From positions 134,727,001 through 134,791,000 of the forward strand of contig JASDFA010000001.1 of NCBI GenBank assembly GCA_035772735.1: a stretch of 64,000 bases of DNA, given 5' to 3'. This stretch comes from Datura wrightii. Its lineage: Eukaryota; Streptophyta; Magnoliopsida; Solanales; Solanaceae. The notes under the pieces were generated by a model, which did no database searches, was not told the DNA's origin, and saw only the letters and a program-made list of their open reading frames with translations. The translations under genes and the position numbers were made by a program. Below are positions 10,040 through 20,876 of this stretch, in pieces (position 1 is the first letter of the stretch; the number at the start of each line of letters is the position of its first letter).

Positions 10040-10900
10040 ATTTCCCTATGTATTCCTGATGAGCTACCTGGTATTCCCCCAGAAAGGGAAATAGACTTTG
10101 CAATAGATTTAATACCAGGCACTCAGCCCATATCAATTCTCCCTTCTCGCATGGCTCCTGCTTAACTCAGAGATCTAAAGTAGCAGTTGAAAGATTTGTT
10201 AGACAAGGGCTTTATCAGGCCGAGTGCTTCAACTTGGAGTGCGCCAGTTCTATTTGTAAGAAAGAAGGATGGTTCCCTCCGCATGTGTATAGACTATCGA
10301 CAACTGAATAAAGTTACTGTCAAAAATAAGTATCCGCTTCCCAGGATGGATGATCTATTTGATCGATTACAGGGAGCTAAATATTTCTCCAAAATTGACT
10401 TAAGGTCCGGATATCATCAGGTTCGGGTTCGTGAAAGGGACATTGCAAAGATTGCCTTCAGGACCAGATACCACCATTTTGAATTCTTAGTCATGTCCTT
10501 CTGGCTGACGAATGCTCCAACTGTGTTTATGGACCTGATGAACAGTATTTTCAAACCATACCTGGACTTGTTCGTGATAGTGTTTATTGATGATATTCTG
10601 GTGTATTCTCGCGCAGAGGCAGACCACCAGGATCATTTGCGGACAGTGCTCCAGATTCTCAGGGACCGTCAGCTATATGCCAAGTTCTCGAAATATGAAT
10701 TCTAGCTGAATTCAGTAGCCTTTTTGGGTCATATCGTGTCCTATGCTGGTATACAGGTAGATACCTAGAAAATAGATGCAGTAAAAGCATGGACAAGACC
10801 TACCACTCGGACCGAAGTACGCAGTTTCCTGGGGTTAGCAGGGTGCTACAGGAGGTTTGTTGATAGATTTTCCAGCTTAGCAGCACCTCTGACTAAACTG
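10040..10900 (+). pseudogene. A1 reverse transcriptase
   Basis: The RT core lies in 10187-10705: GFIRPSASTWSAPVLFVRKK, MCIDYRQLNKVTVKNKYPLPR, FSKIDLRSGYHQ (first catalytic Asp) and FVIVFIDDILVYSR (catalytic pair at 10589-10594). The conserved FGLTNAP turn reads FWLTNAP, a Gly-to-Trp change shared with A2. A TAG at 10703-10705 replaces the expected Trp codon, and another TAG at 10766-10768 is shared by A1, A2 and A3. The thumb and connection (FLGLAGCYRRFVDRFSSLAAPLTKLT) follow to about 10900. Confidence 0.85.
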
Positions 10901-11350
10901 ACGCAGAAGGCACAAAAATTTCAGTGGACTGAGGCATGTGAGCAGATCTTCCAGGAATTGAAAGACAGGCTAACATCAACTCCATTGTTACCATTGCCAG
11001 AAGGTACAGAAGGTTATGCAGTTTATTATGATGCTTCGGGTGTTGGGTTAGGATGTGTGTTGATGCAGCATGGTAAAGTAATTACATATGTTTCTAGAAA
11101 GTTGAGGAAACATGAAAAGAACTATCCTACCCATGACCTAGAATTGGATGTAGTGATTCACGCCTTGAAGATATGGAGACATTACTTGTATGGCGTCCAT
11201 GTGGATATTTTCACTGATCATAAGAGCCTACAGTATATCTTCAGCTAGAAAGAACTGAACTTGCGGCAGCGTCGCTGGTTGGAGCTATTGAAAGACTATG
11301 ATGTGAATATTCTATATCACCCAGGAAGGGCCAATGTGGTGGCAGACGCC
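10901..11350 (+). pseudogene. A1 RNase H
   Basis: The RNase H domain degrades template RNA during reverse transcription. Visible motifs: YAVYYDASGVGLGCVLMQ (first Asp), DLELDVVIHALKIWRHYL (Glu) and IFTDHKSLQYIF (Asp), then LRQRRWLELLKDYDVNILYHPG and NVVADALSHK at its C-terminal end. A TAG at 11246-11248 stands where Gln is expected and is shared with A2. Confidence 0.8.
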
Positions 11351-11379
11351 CTTAGCCATAAGTCTCTGGGGAGTTTGGC

Positions 11380-12640
11380 ATACTTACAGCCTGTGCAATG
11401 GGAATTAGCCAGGGAATTGCATCAATTATCTAGTTTAGCCGTTCGTGTAGCAGAAACAGAGGACAACGAAGTGGTAATCCAGAACACCGCAGTGTCGTCT
11501 TTAGTCGTTAAAGTAAAGGAACGACAGTGTGAAAATCCTATCCTAGTTCATCTTAGAAACAGAGTTCAGCAAGGAGAGGTAATAGATTTTCAGATAATCG
11601 AGGATGGGATATTGCGATATAAAGATCTCCTTTGTGTTCCAGACGTTGCAGGGCTTCTCCAGAAAATTATGGGCGAGGCATTATGATCGTTATTCTCTCC
11701 ACCCAGGTTCAAGGAAAATGTACCACGATATAAAAGAAATCAACTGGTGGCCAGGAATGAAGAAGGGGATAGCAGAATTCGTATCTTAGTGTCCCAACTG
11801 CCAGCAGGTAAAAACTGAACATTAGAAACCAGGAGGACTGACTCAGGATATATAGATGTGCCTCTTTGGAAATGGAAAGCAGTAATACGGATTTTGTAGC
11901 AGGATTACCCCGCACCAGGCGTAGATGTGATTCGTTCTTGGTGATTGTTGACAGACTGACAAAATCAGATCATTTTCTACCAGTAAGGGCTACCTTTTCC
12001 ACTGAGGATTATGCTGAGTTGTATATCATAGAAATAGTTAGGTTGCATGGTGTTCTTGTGTCCATTATGTCCGATAGAGGGGTGCAGTTTACAGCTAAAT
12101 TCTAGCAATCATTTGAGAGAGGCTTGGGAACGCAGGTTAACTTGAGCACAACTCTACATCCTCAGACAGATGGGCAGGCAGAACGCACCATTCAAACGCT
12201 CGAGGATATTTTGCGAGCATGTGTGTTGGATTTCGGAGGTAGCTGGGATGAACATTACCATTCATTGAGTTCGCCTGTAATAACAATTACCATTCAGCTA
12301 TTCAGATTGCGCCTTATGAGGCATTATATGGGTGAAAGTGCAGATCTCCAATTGGTTGGTTTGAGGTAGGAGAATCAGCATTGATTGGGTCAGATATCAT
12401 TCATAAGTCAGAGGAAAAAGTAAAGCTTATAAGAGAACATTTACTGACTGCTTAGAGCCGCCAGAAATCTTATGTTGGCGTGCGGCGCAGAAACTTGGAA
12501 TTTAATGTGGGTGATTGGGTGTTTCTGAAAGTTTTGCTGATGAAGGGTGTAATGAGATTTGGAAAGAAAGGCAAGCTCAGCCCGAGGTTTGTTGGGCCTT
12601 ATCAGATTCCCAGAAGAATAGGCCAAGTGGAATATGAGTT
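11380..12640 (+). pseudogene. A1 integrase, broken
   Basis: The zinc-binding part reads HYDRYSLHPG...CPNCQQVK (about 11680-11810), but a stop replaces Gln before CPNC. Core fragments: DFVAGLPRTRR (11892 region), VSIMSDRGVQF (about 12060) and HPQTDGQAERTIQTLE (about 12160), so the three acidic residues are still visible in shifting frames. The stops at 11823-11825 and 12103-12105 also occur in A2. The C-terminal part includes the GPY/F-like SPRFVGPYQI near 12580-12605. Confidence 0.8.
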
Positions 12641-12928
12641 AGACTTACCTCCATAGTTAGAATCTGTCCACCCAGTATTCCATGTATCAATGCTGAGAAA
12701 GTGCATAGGAGATCCCTCCAGAATTGTCCCAATCCAAGATGTTCAGGTTACAGAGAAGTTGGCCTATGAAGAAGTTTCAGTAGCCATACTAGACCGGAAG
12801 ATCCGGAGATTAAGAACTAAAGATTTTGCTTCTATCAAAGTGTTAGGTGTAACAGGAACCAAGAGGAAATGACTTGGGAAGCAGAAGAAGATATGAAAGC
12901 CAGATACCCTCAGTTATTTCAGACTTAG
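12641..12928 (+). pseudogene. A1 chromodomain-like C-terminus
   Basis: HPVFHVSMLRKCIGDPSRIV leads into VAILDRKIRRLRTKDFASIKV and, after a frameshift near 12845, EEMTWEAEEDMKARYPQLF, the Tekay/Del chromodomain pattern. The polyprotein stop TAG is at 12926-12928. In the family this domain steers integration to heterochromatin, which suits a nested, gene-poor locus. Confidence 0.75.
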
Positions 12929-13161
12929 TTAGTCAGAGGTATGTTGATATTACTATTTTATGAGTTGCTTTATATTCATGTGTATGAGTGAGATGTTGAC
13001 TTCAGTTTATTATGTAATGGATTGTATAGTATTATATGGAGTACCTGTATTGGACTTTTCTGTGTTTTAGAATTTTTGAGATAGTCCATATAACAGGGGA
13101 AACTCTACCGAAATTTTTACAGAAAAGGTAGAGCAAGTTAAAATTTCTGTAAATGGAAGTT
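12929..13161 (+). other. A1 3' untranslated region
   Basis: About 230 bases between the polyprotein stop and the PPT-proximal hairpin. T-rich, no reading frame of note. A matching stretch is at 33208-33440 in A2 and, inverted, at 46330-46568 in A3. Confidence 0.7.
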
Positions 13162-13181
13162 AACATTCGAGGACGAATGTT
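13162..13181 (+). other. PPT-proximal hairpin with AGGA loop (A1)
   Basis: AACATTCG-AGGA-CGAATGTT: a perfect 8-bp stem and 4-nt loop directly upstream of the polypurine tract. Same structure in A2 (33441-33460), A3 (46310-46329, minus, stem AACATTTG/CAAATGTT) and Ath2 (23850-23867, minus); a weaker form is in B1 (15633-15650, minus). Confidence 0.7.
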
Positions 13182-13182
13182 C

Positions 13183-13197
13183 TTAAGGGGAGAAGGA
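13183..13197 (+). other. A1 polypurine tract
   Basis: TTAAGGGGAGAAGGA directly abuts the TG of the 3' LTR. It is the expected primer for plus-strand DNA synthesis. Confidence 0.8.
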
Positions 13198-14450
13198 TGT
13201 TACACCCCGTAAGTTCTTGACACTTAGTTGGCCTATTCGCATGTTGGTTAAGAGTTTTAGAATTCTATACGTGCGAGAAAAGGGCCTAGGGAGAGACCGA
13301 ACAAGCGCCAAGTCGGAGCGTCGCAAGGAAAATGCGACTTATAAATCACATTCGACAAATGTGACCTTATAAATAGCATTCGACAAATGCGACATATAAA
13401 AGAGGGGTTCGAGCCCAAGTATATAAGGCCTCCCACCTTGTTTTAAATCATTTCCTTACATTTAAATTCCAGTGAATGACTAGTAAACAGGGGAGATGAA
13501 GGGTTTTCATTAATTTCCGCTTGATTAAGCCGTCAAACGCAGTCCAAACTAAAATTAACTTCAGGTAGGGGTATATAGATTGTGTACTAGTTGGTATCTT
13601 ATGGCTTATGGGGGATGGTAATGTTGTTGTATGCTATGTTGTGTTAGTTATTAGTAGATAGAAAGTAGACCGCCATGTTATAAGGTATGACTCTTACTCT
13701 CTTCAGTAAAGTTACGCTATTTTTAGTCAGTCTCAGCCCGTCTCCTATTACATCAGTATCTATCAGTATCATTGTTTGCTTTTAGTTATTTTCAGTTATT
13801 GCTTACATACTCAGTACCAGTGGTATTGACGCCCGTTTTGGGACGCTACATTACTTGCCTGCAGGTACTCAAAGATGAGGAACAGAACCCTCGTAGTTCC
13901 AGCCAGGGTACAGAGTCTTCAACTCCTATCATCCAGAGCTTGACAGCTAAAGGTTTACTTCCTTTTTTGTTTGTACAGTGTGGGTAGGTCGGGGCCCCGT
14001 CCCGACCACCTTATTATTCTTAGAGGCTTGCGGATTGTATATTCTCTTTGGTTAGTTGTACCGGTCGTGTGGAGCCATATGTATGTTTTAGTTTGCATGT
14101 GATGGTCGTGGGGGGCCTAGTTCAGTTGTCAGTTGGTGACCTTGTCGGTCACAAATCAGTTCAGCACTTGATTATACTTTTCAGTGATAACTTGTCAGCA
14201 TGGTGGCCTTGTCGGCCCTCATAGGTTCCCTTATTCTCAGTTGTTCTGGTTAGCTGTTATATTCCTACATGTGGCTATAGGCCTAGTCGGTCGGAGGCTG
14301 AATTTACAGTGGTTATATAGCCCGTTTTTTTTCATAAATCCAGAATTAGAGCCAGCCTGGCTCCAGAAGTGCTTAGGCTCAGTAGTCCAGTAGTCCAGGT
14401 CCTAGTAGGGCACCATGTGCCAGTCATGCCTTCCAAGGGGGGGCGTGACA
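13198..14450 (+). repeat. A1 3' LTR with large internal deletion
   Basis: TGTTACACCCCG to GGGCGTGACA, 1253 bp against about 2.34 kb for full A LTRs. Near 13565 the sequence passes from TTAACTTCAGGTAG straight to GGGTATATAGATTG. In the 5' LTR these points are about 1.1 kb apart. The lost part includes the 22-bp repeats and the longer small frame. The TATA box (13420) remains. Confidence 0.85.
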
Positions 14451-14455
14451 TTGTT
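14451..14455. other. A1 target-site duplication, right copy (TTGTT)
   Basis: Exact repeat of 5596-5600. The last four bases are also the first four of the inverted end of the B1 LTR (TGTTAGCC). The same TTGTT follows the + strand A LTRs at 35823-35827 and 54291-54295. Confidence 0.85.
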
Positions 14456-15618
14456 AGCCATGGAAAAATAATGAAAACATGCTTAACTTATGTGGGCTTG
14501 CCCAAACATTAAAATCATGCATACTTCAAATAAACTTCATAAGTGAAAGTCATAGATTCATACATGGGTAATTTGCAAACATTTAATCATGCTAAATACT
14601 CATCATTCTTCAAAATCATGCAACATCAACTTGACTTTTAATGAAACTTGCATAATTGGGCATAATTCATCTAAAACTTGAAATCATGAATTTTTAATTA
14701 ATTTGTACATAAAATCTGCCCATGAATATTAAAACGTCATTTAAAACCTAAAGGGAATTGACCCATAAATAAAATATAAAGAATTTTATAAACTTGAGTT
14801 AAAACCGCATAAGATCAAACACATGAATACATGAACTTAAGGAGAAATTTGGGAAAGAAATAAAAGGAAATTCTTATTCATGGTTCTACATACTTGGATA
14901 AACTGAATCTACACCTTTCCTTGAAAGACTAAGGGATTTGGAGAAGAACTTACAGAATTCTAGGCTTGATCTCCTAAGGGATCCTCTAAAATTGCATGCA
15001 TGGGAAGGGAATGGGTTAAAATAGGCTAAAACCTCTTAAAAGCCTCTTAAAACCCTCTTAACGGAGATTAAAAGGATGTTATTTATCACTTAGGAGCTTA
15101 GAAATTATGAAAACACCCTTACTAATTTCACAGGTTAACTGGCATTGCTAGTCCCAACGAGGGTCTGGACGAGTTGTTTCCAAACTAGAGAAATTCCAAT
15201 CTTACTAAATTGCTTCAACTAATGACTAACATGAAGAGTCATTAATAGGGATGATGAATCGTTTCTTTCTTTTGTTTTCACCACTATAAATCTCATCCTT
15301 CAATCTCAGCCATCCTAATAATGACCCAATTGACGAGTCATGAAGTGACACCACGGCTTGTTCCTTAACTCGTTGAGTCCCTGATCTAAAATTTTCCTCA
15401 ACACATAACGGGCACACTAATGACTCAATGAGTCAAAGACAAGTCTTTATGCAATCCGTGGTAACCCCCTGACAATGATTCCTTACAAGTCTGCCATCAC
15501 ATAACAAGCCACTGAACGATTCATCGGGTGACTTGACAAGTCGTTCTGTGACCTGGCATAGATTTTTCATGTTTTCTCCGCTTCAACTAACCTTAGGGAC
15601 TTTCGAGTTATTAAAATA
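14452..15618 (-). repeat. B1 3' LTR (block X1)
   Basis: Its minus-strand end is CCATGGCTAACA at 14452. Its start, beside the polypurine tract, is TATTTTAATAACTC, a decayed TG start comparable with TGTTATACCCCGAG of family C. About 1.17 kb, with GACGAGTCATG-type words. Copies: 35824-36981 and 54292-55381. Confidence 0.7.
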
Positions 15619-15650
15619 TCTCCCCCTTGGGAATACTCGTCCTCGAATGT
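15619..15650 (-). other. B1 polypurine tract and adjacent hairpin
   Basis: Minus strand: PPT CCAAGGGGGAGA (15619-15630). Upstream of it in element sense is a stem-loop, ACATTCG-AGGA-CGAGTAT (15633-15650), whose stem has one G-T wobble and one mismatch. Confidence 0.6.
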
Positions 15651-15897
15651 GGGTCAATATACTGAATAGCTGGAGAAGGAACTGCAATCCCAAATACAGA
15701 GTATCTGAAGTTGAAATCTGACGGAGTGACTGCCTATGGACTGATATATATGACTGAACTAAATTCATGAATCATACATACACATGCTGACATAAAGGAA
15801 ATTGAGAGACATGAATTAGACATGAAACTTGAGTAGAGTACTAAGAAGGAAACTGATACCTCATGATGGAATTGAGTCGAAAGGGAAAGATACAGTT
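15651..15897 (-). other. B1 3' untranslated sequence
   Basis: Non-coding stretch between the chromodomain end and the PPT hairpin, with parallels at 37015-37240 and 55415-55655. Nothing else seen. Confidence 0.6.
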
Positions 15898-17635
15898 ATT
15901 TAGCCATCATATCTATCTCAGCTTCCCAGGTAACTCCCTCAACAAGTTGATTCCTCCACAAAACCTTTTCTGAAGCTACTTCTTTTTTTCTCAACCTATG
16001 AACCAGATGATCAAGGTACTCAACTAGCACCTCCATATTGCTAAGGTTATTCTACACATCTACGCTCTCCACTAGAACAACCAAATTCGGATCACCAATG
16101 CACTTCTTCAACAATGATACATGGAAGACTAGATATACCAAAGCCAACTACATTGGTAGCTATAACATATAGGACACTTTGCCACCACATCTCACAATCT
16201 GGTTGGGACCAATGTATATGGCTTTCCTTTCTTTTCGAACCTCATCACCCCTTTCATGGGAGATACCTTCAAGAATACCCAATCATCAACTTCAAACTCA
16301 AGTTCTCTCCGTCTAACATCAGCATATGACTTTTGATGATTCTGAGCCATTTTTAGCCTTTCTCTAATAAGTGAAACTTTCTCCATAGCCTCATCAACTA
16401 AATTTGGCCCAATCAACATAGCTTCACCTACCTCAAACCCACCAATAGGCAATCTATATCTCCGCCCATAAAGAGCCTCAAACAAAGCCATCTAAAGGCT
16501 GGAGTGGTAGCTTTTATTGTAAGCAAACTCAATGAGAGGTAAATGATCATCCAAACTAACTTTAAAGTCAATCACACATGCTCTCAACATATCCTCAAAA
16601 GTTTGAATGGTCCGCTCGGCCTGACCATCCGTCTGCGGGTGAAAGGTTGTGCTAAGCTTGACCTGAGTACCGAGTCCCTTCTAAAATGATCTCCAAAATT
16701 ACGAGGTAAAATGAGTACGTCTATCTGATATGATGGACAAGGGAACTCTAGGCAACTGAACTAACTCCCGAATGAACAATTTAGGATACTTCTCAACATA
16801 ATCGATAGTCTTAACTGGTAGAAAATTGGCTGCTTTAGTCAACCTATCTACCATCACCCAAATAGAGTCATACTGTTAACGTGCACGAGGTAAAACTGTA
16901 ATGAAGTCCATATTGATCTCTTCCCACATCCAAGTAGGGATACTAATCTCTTCTAGCACACCTCCAGCTCATTGATGCTCAACTTTCACTTGTAGACAGT
17001 TCAGACACCTAGCCACAAACTCGGAAAGGCCTTTTTTATGCCATTCCACCAATAGACTTCCCATAGGTCATTGTACATCTTGGTGGCACCTAGATATATA
17101 GAATATTGGGAATCATGAGCCTCATGAAACCTCAAATCATCAACTGCTTGGAACACACCAACTACCTTGATATCGAAGTACTCTATCTCCACTTAGGAGA
17201 AGACCTCTACGTTATAATTCTAAACCACTTCCTTCAACTTTACCTAAATAGGATCCTTATCTTTTCTAGCCTTGACCTCTGCCACCGAAGAATATTCTGA
17301 ACCATTCTAAACAATAGAACCACCATCCATCGAATCAACAAGGTAAACTTCTAGTCCTGCAAGCCGATGCACATCCTTCACAACCCCTTTCTTTCCATCT
17401 TCCACATGAGAAACACTCTCCATGGAAAGCCTACTAAGGGCATCTGCCATTACATTAGCCTTGCCCAGATGATAAAGGACAGTCATGTCATTGTCCTTGA
17501 GAAGCTCTAACCACCTCGTTTGTCAAAAATTCAGGTCCTTCTAAGAACTGTAGGCTCTTATGGTCTACGAACACATCGACATGCATGATAACGCTTGAAC
17601 CATACCTCCTACTTAAGTATGAAGTCAGCGTTGTC
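15898..17635 (-). pseudogene. B1 truncated pol: RNase H end, integrase, chromodomain
   Basis: Read right to left. The RNase H end (about 17635-17400) has VDHKSLQ and YHLGKANVMADAL. The integrase zinc region at 17001-17192 reads EAHDSQYSIYLGATKMYNDL, so the second zinc-binding His of HPG is Tyr. The core has NMDFI (about 16905), SIISDRR (about 16735) and HPQTDGQAERTIQTFEDMLRACVIDF (about 16560-16640). The C-terminal part at 16192-16491 has YGRRYRLPIGGFEVGEA and MKGVMRFEKKGK, then a frameshift before IYIGPNQIV. Chromodomain relic: WEAEIDMMAK near 15900-15930. All upstream RT, protease and gag are missing, and several stops are present. Confidence 0.8.
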
Positions 17636-17639
17636 AATA

Positions 17640-19145
17640 AAGAACTCAACTAAGAGGTTAGGGTCACACCCACAGGAAATATGGAAGAGCTAGACTAAAG
17701 CCAGTAAGTGAACTTGTTGGGTAGTATTGGGGGTTCTAAAGAAAACAATAATTAAAAACATAGTTAAAACCTTGGTTAAAATCAAGAATGAAAGATAACT
17801 AGGGTTTTGTGTTCCCCATGGATTTATAACTGCTTCGGGTATACATACATGATCATCACCAATGCTTACTTATAGAACTAATAACTTAGGTTCATTCAAA
17901 TGACTGGTCTGTCCCGATTGAATGACTATGCTCAATCACCGAGTCAGGTCTCATGAGTGTTTGCAAATTAACCGTTTTCAATATGTCCCAAATTTAACTA
18001 TCTTGCAACCACAACTCAAGTTAATACAATGATCATCAAGATCAAGACTTTGTTGTAATTCTCTTTTCCTAATCTCTACCTCTCTAGGCTAAAGCAAGTA
18101 AATAATTCGGGCATGTCCTAACGTTGTACACCGTTAAGAAAAGTTTAAGCATGAAGAGAATACAATACAAGTGTTTTGCATTGTTTCTAAATCACTTTTA
18201 TGAAACCCTAGCTTGTTAATCCACCATGGTTCTAACAAGCCTAGTTATGGAGGTTTTAGCCTCTCTTAGTTGCAAGATTGTGATTTGCATTCATGATTAA
18301 ATGCATAAATCAATACTTACAATTATGAATGAGAGAAAAACTTCTACGTATAAATCAGCAAAATCCTCAAGAAATAAATATCAAGAGAAAGTCAAGAAAA
18401 GGTTGATCACAAGTCGAACAAACTCAATTCTATCTTCTAACCCTCAATTCTCACGTCCTATAATCAATTCTAATTCTTTGTATCTATCTCTTTCTGCTTT
18501 CTAATGAAAATAAAACATAAAACATATTTATATAGACATAAAAATCCTTTTCCTAGGCTAACAGGGTAAACTTCCATATTTCAAGCCGATTGCATCACAA
18601 CCTGTCCTACAACCCGTAGCAGGTGTTATTGGCTGGCTTAAATTTGGCTATGTGTTGGACCTTTGTACGACTCGTACATTCTTCCTATGAGTCGTATTGT
18701 TCTTCCATACCTTGAATCTGAGACTTTGTAATTTTTTTGAAGTTCTTCATGAGTGCTACGATAAAACTCATACCTTGATGCCGTGACTCGTACTGTCTAT
18801 ATGTATCAAGAGTCATCCTCTTATGCAAATCTTCTAAATCTTTCCATGACTTCTACTCTACGGTCCGTACAAGCATTATATGACTCGTATTGAGAGTCAT
18901 ATGATGCACTCTTCTTCCTTACCCTTCTAAAACGTCTCATGACCTGCAATATGACTCATAGCACCATCCTATGGATCGTACTAAGAACTGTGACTTAAGC
19001 CTATTTTCTACACTTTCAAGCTATCTTTTGCCCATTCTTTCTCCAACACCTATTTATCCTGTAACCAAAGAAAAAGTGTCTTATATCCATATAAATATAC
19101 CTAAGTCCATGTTATTTTCTTAGTTTTGAGTGTCGAAAGTGTTTT
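17640..19145 (-). repeat. D1: Athila-like LTR relic
   Basis: Begins with a CCCACAGGAAATATGG segment comparable to the CCCACAGAGACTTGG part of the Ath2 LTR. It continues in the same order of landmarks (anchors TAACCTAG, ACGTTGTACACCGTTAAG, CTCTCTTAGTTGCAAG) to a block rich in GACTCGTAC words (18640-18990). Neither a proper TG start nor a CA end, nor a primer site, is found, so both ends are truncated. Copies lie at 39001-40489 and 57416-58917. No gene; the frame at 18301-18504 is incidental. Confidence 0.45.
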
Positions 19146-20876
19146 TGTTATACCCCGAGAGCTCAAAAGATCAGACCCGAGAGTTGAACTAGGAAAATTC
19201 TGAAATTGATGTTTCAGGCACAAGAGGAGTCATGGGACGACTCGTGAGGACAGCCCACGAGTTGTCAGGTGACTCACGGGGAATGCTAGTGAAGAGTTAG
19301 GAAGTTTGCAGGATAGGGTCCCAATGGGCATGGCAACGAGTCATGGCCAGGCCCCATGAGTGGATAGGTCAGCTGTGGGGTAAGGGAGGAGGAATTGAAA
19401 AGGAAGGAACCAGTGTACTTCACGAGTGCTGACCACGAGTCGTGGTCAGCTACCACGATTCGTTGGGTTCCCTATTACCAACCAAATGATCAATTGCAGA
19501 GTTTGAGGCAGTGCAGTTAATGATTGGTGAACAAGAGTCGTGCTCACCCCTAACGAACCATTATGTGACCCATTACGACCCAGGAGATTTAAAAGTAGTG
19601 TACCTAACGAGCTAGGTGACGAGTCATCGCCTTGGACAATGAGTCATCAGGTCATCAATTGGGACCACCTGGCAGTATTTTCCTACGAATTTAGTAAGGG
19701 TTTTTTTGTAATTCCTATGTTTCTAAGACCTAAACTATGTCGTTTAAGGCTCGTTTGAAGGGTTTTAAGAGGGGAAAACCTATTGTAAGTTATTTCATTC
19801 CGTGCATGCAAAGTTGAGAGGTTGATGAGGTGATTTAGAGCAAGTCTTCAAGGTTTCCATTGGAATCTCATCTTTGACAATCAGGGAAGTGGTAGAATTA
19901 TCCCTTCCAGGTATGTAGGGTTATGAGTGGGTGTCTTCTTCCACACCATGCCTAATTTCTATGAAATCATGAAAATCTCCTATGATCAAGTGTGGGGTTT
20001 TTACCCGAATACATGAATACTCAATTTCTTTACATGGGTATGAATTGATTATGATTTTATTATCGAATTGTGAAGCATGGGCTGATTTTAAAATGGTTTC
20101 AATTAAAATTAATATTCTAACTTTTATGAATGTTGAAGCCCATTGATTATATGATCATGGAAAGTGAGATTTACGAAGTAAATGTGATAATGATGAGATA
20201 TTATGATGTAAAACATGATTTGAAATTACCCATGTCTATAATTCTATCTTCAATTAGAATAGAGCAATTATAAGCATGATAATACTTTGGGCAATGCCCA
20301 CATGTTGATTTCAAATGATGATTTTCCTGAAATATGCTTACCGCATTGTTTTGGAGTGACGTCTCCCGAATTCCATATTTTAGCTTGTGGTATGGTTGAG
20401 TTAAATCTTCTTATGTATAGCTTACCACATGGTTTTGGAATAAGGGCTCCCAAGTATGTTCAGCTTGTGGTATGTTTTAAACTAAACTATTTCATATGCA
20501 TGAATTCGATTGAGATGTATGTTATTATTGAGCTTCATTTTCATATGATGTTGAGTCTATGCATGATTTCATGTTGAGCTTCATCATAGACGATGTTGAG
20601 CTCATTAATTACAATGTAGAGCATATGCATGTTTTTTGGAGAAGAGTCTAGCATCGAGTAGACTAAGGGTCGATCATCCTATGCCCCAGACTACGTGTCA
20701 ATATAGGTTGATACTATTATATGTCTTGGGACCTCCCTTGTGAGCTTTCCCCTTGCCGAATGGGCCTTCAGCTTGATATCAATATAATGCCAGCGTCCTT
20801 AGCCCTGCCAAGGATTTGGATGGCTCTGCCCACTTGAGTGTGTTAGTCGGGACCACGTAAGCTCTATCATGGTATG
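19146..20876 (+). repeat. C1 LTR unit (block X1)
   Basis: Starts TGTTATACCCCGAGAGCTC and ends ...CTCTATCATGGTA(TG) at the start of the next unit. It is paralogous to C2 along its length. Features: a dense cluster of GACTCGT/ACGAGTC words (19210-19660), the TAAGGCTCGTTT...GGGTTTTAAG segment, internal about 75-bp repeats around CTTACC(A/G)CAT...AGCTTGTGGTATG (20330-20475), and TGAGCTTC repeats (20530-20610). It lacks the GGGG..AACA end of related LTRs, so it is 3'-truncated. The 96-codon frame at 20287-20577 is an LTR artefact. Confidence 0.65.

Larger units (their letters stand above)
5601..14450 (+). mobile_element. A1: complete but dead Tekay/Del-type LTR retrotransposon
   Basis: An 8.85-kb plus-strand element: 5' LTR 5601-7936, degenerate tRNA-Met primer site, gag (8150-9365), protease, reverse transcriptase, RNase H, integrase, chromodomain (ending 12928), polypurine tract (13183-13197) and 3' LTR 13198-14450. 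It is bounded by TSD TTGTT. Domain order (integrase last, then a chromodomain) and the primer site place it in the chromovirus Tekay/Del clade. Many stops and frameshifts abolish the polyprotein. The 3' LTR is only 1.25 kb because of an internal deletion. The right TSD overlaps the end of the B1 LTR, so A1 landed one base outside that LTR. Confidence 0.9.

Noticed and set aside
20287..20577. 96-codon frame repeated in X2 (41633) and X3 (60025)
   Set aside because: It lies in the non-coding C LTR, its internal repeat mirrors an LTR tandem repeat, C2 lacks it, and the three copies are simply segmental duplicates.
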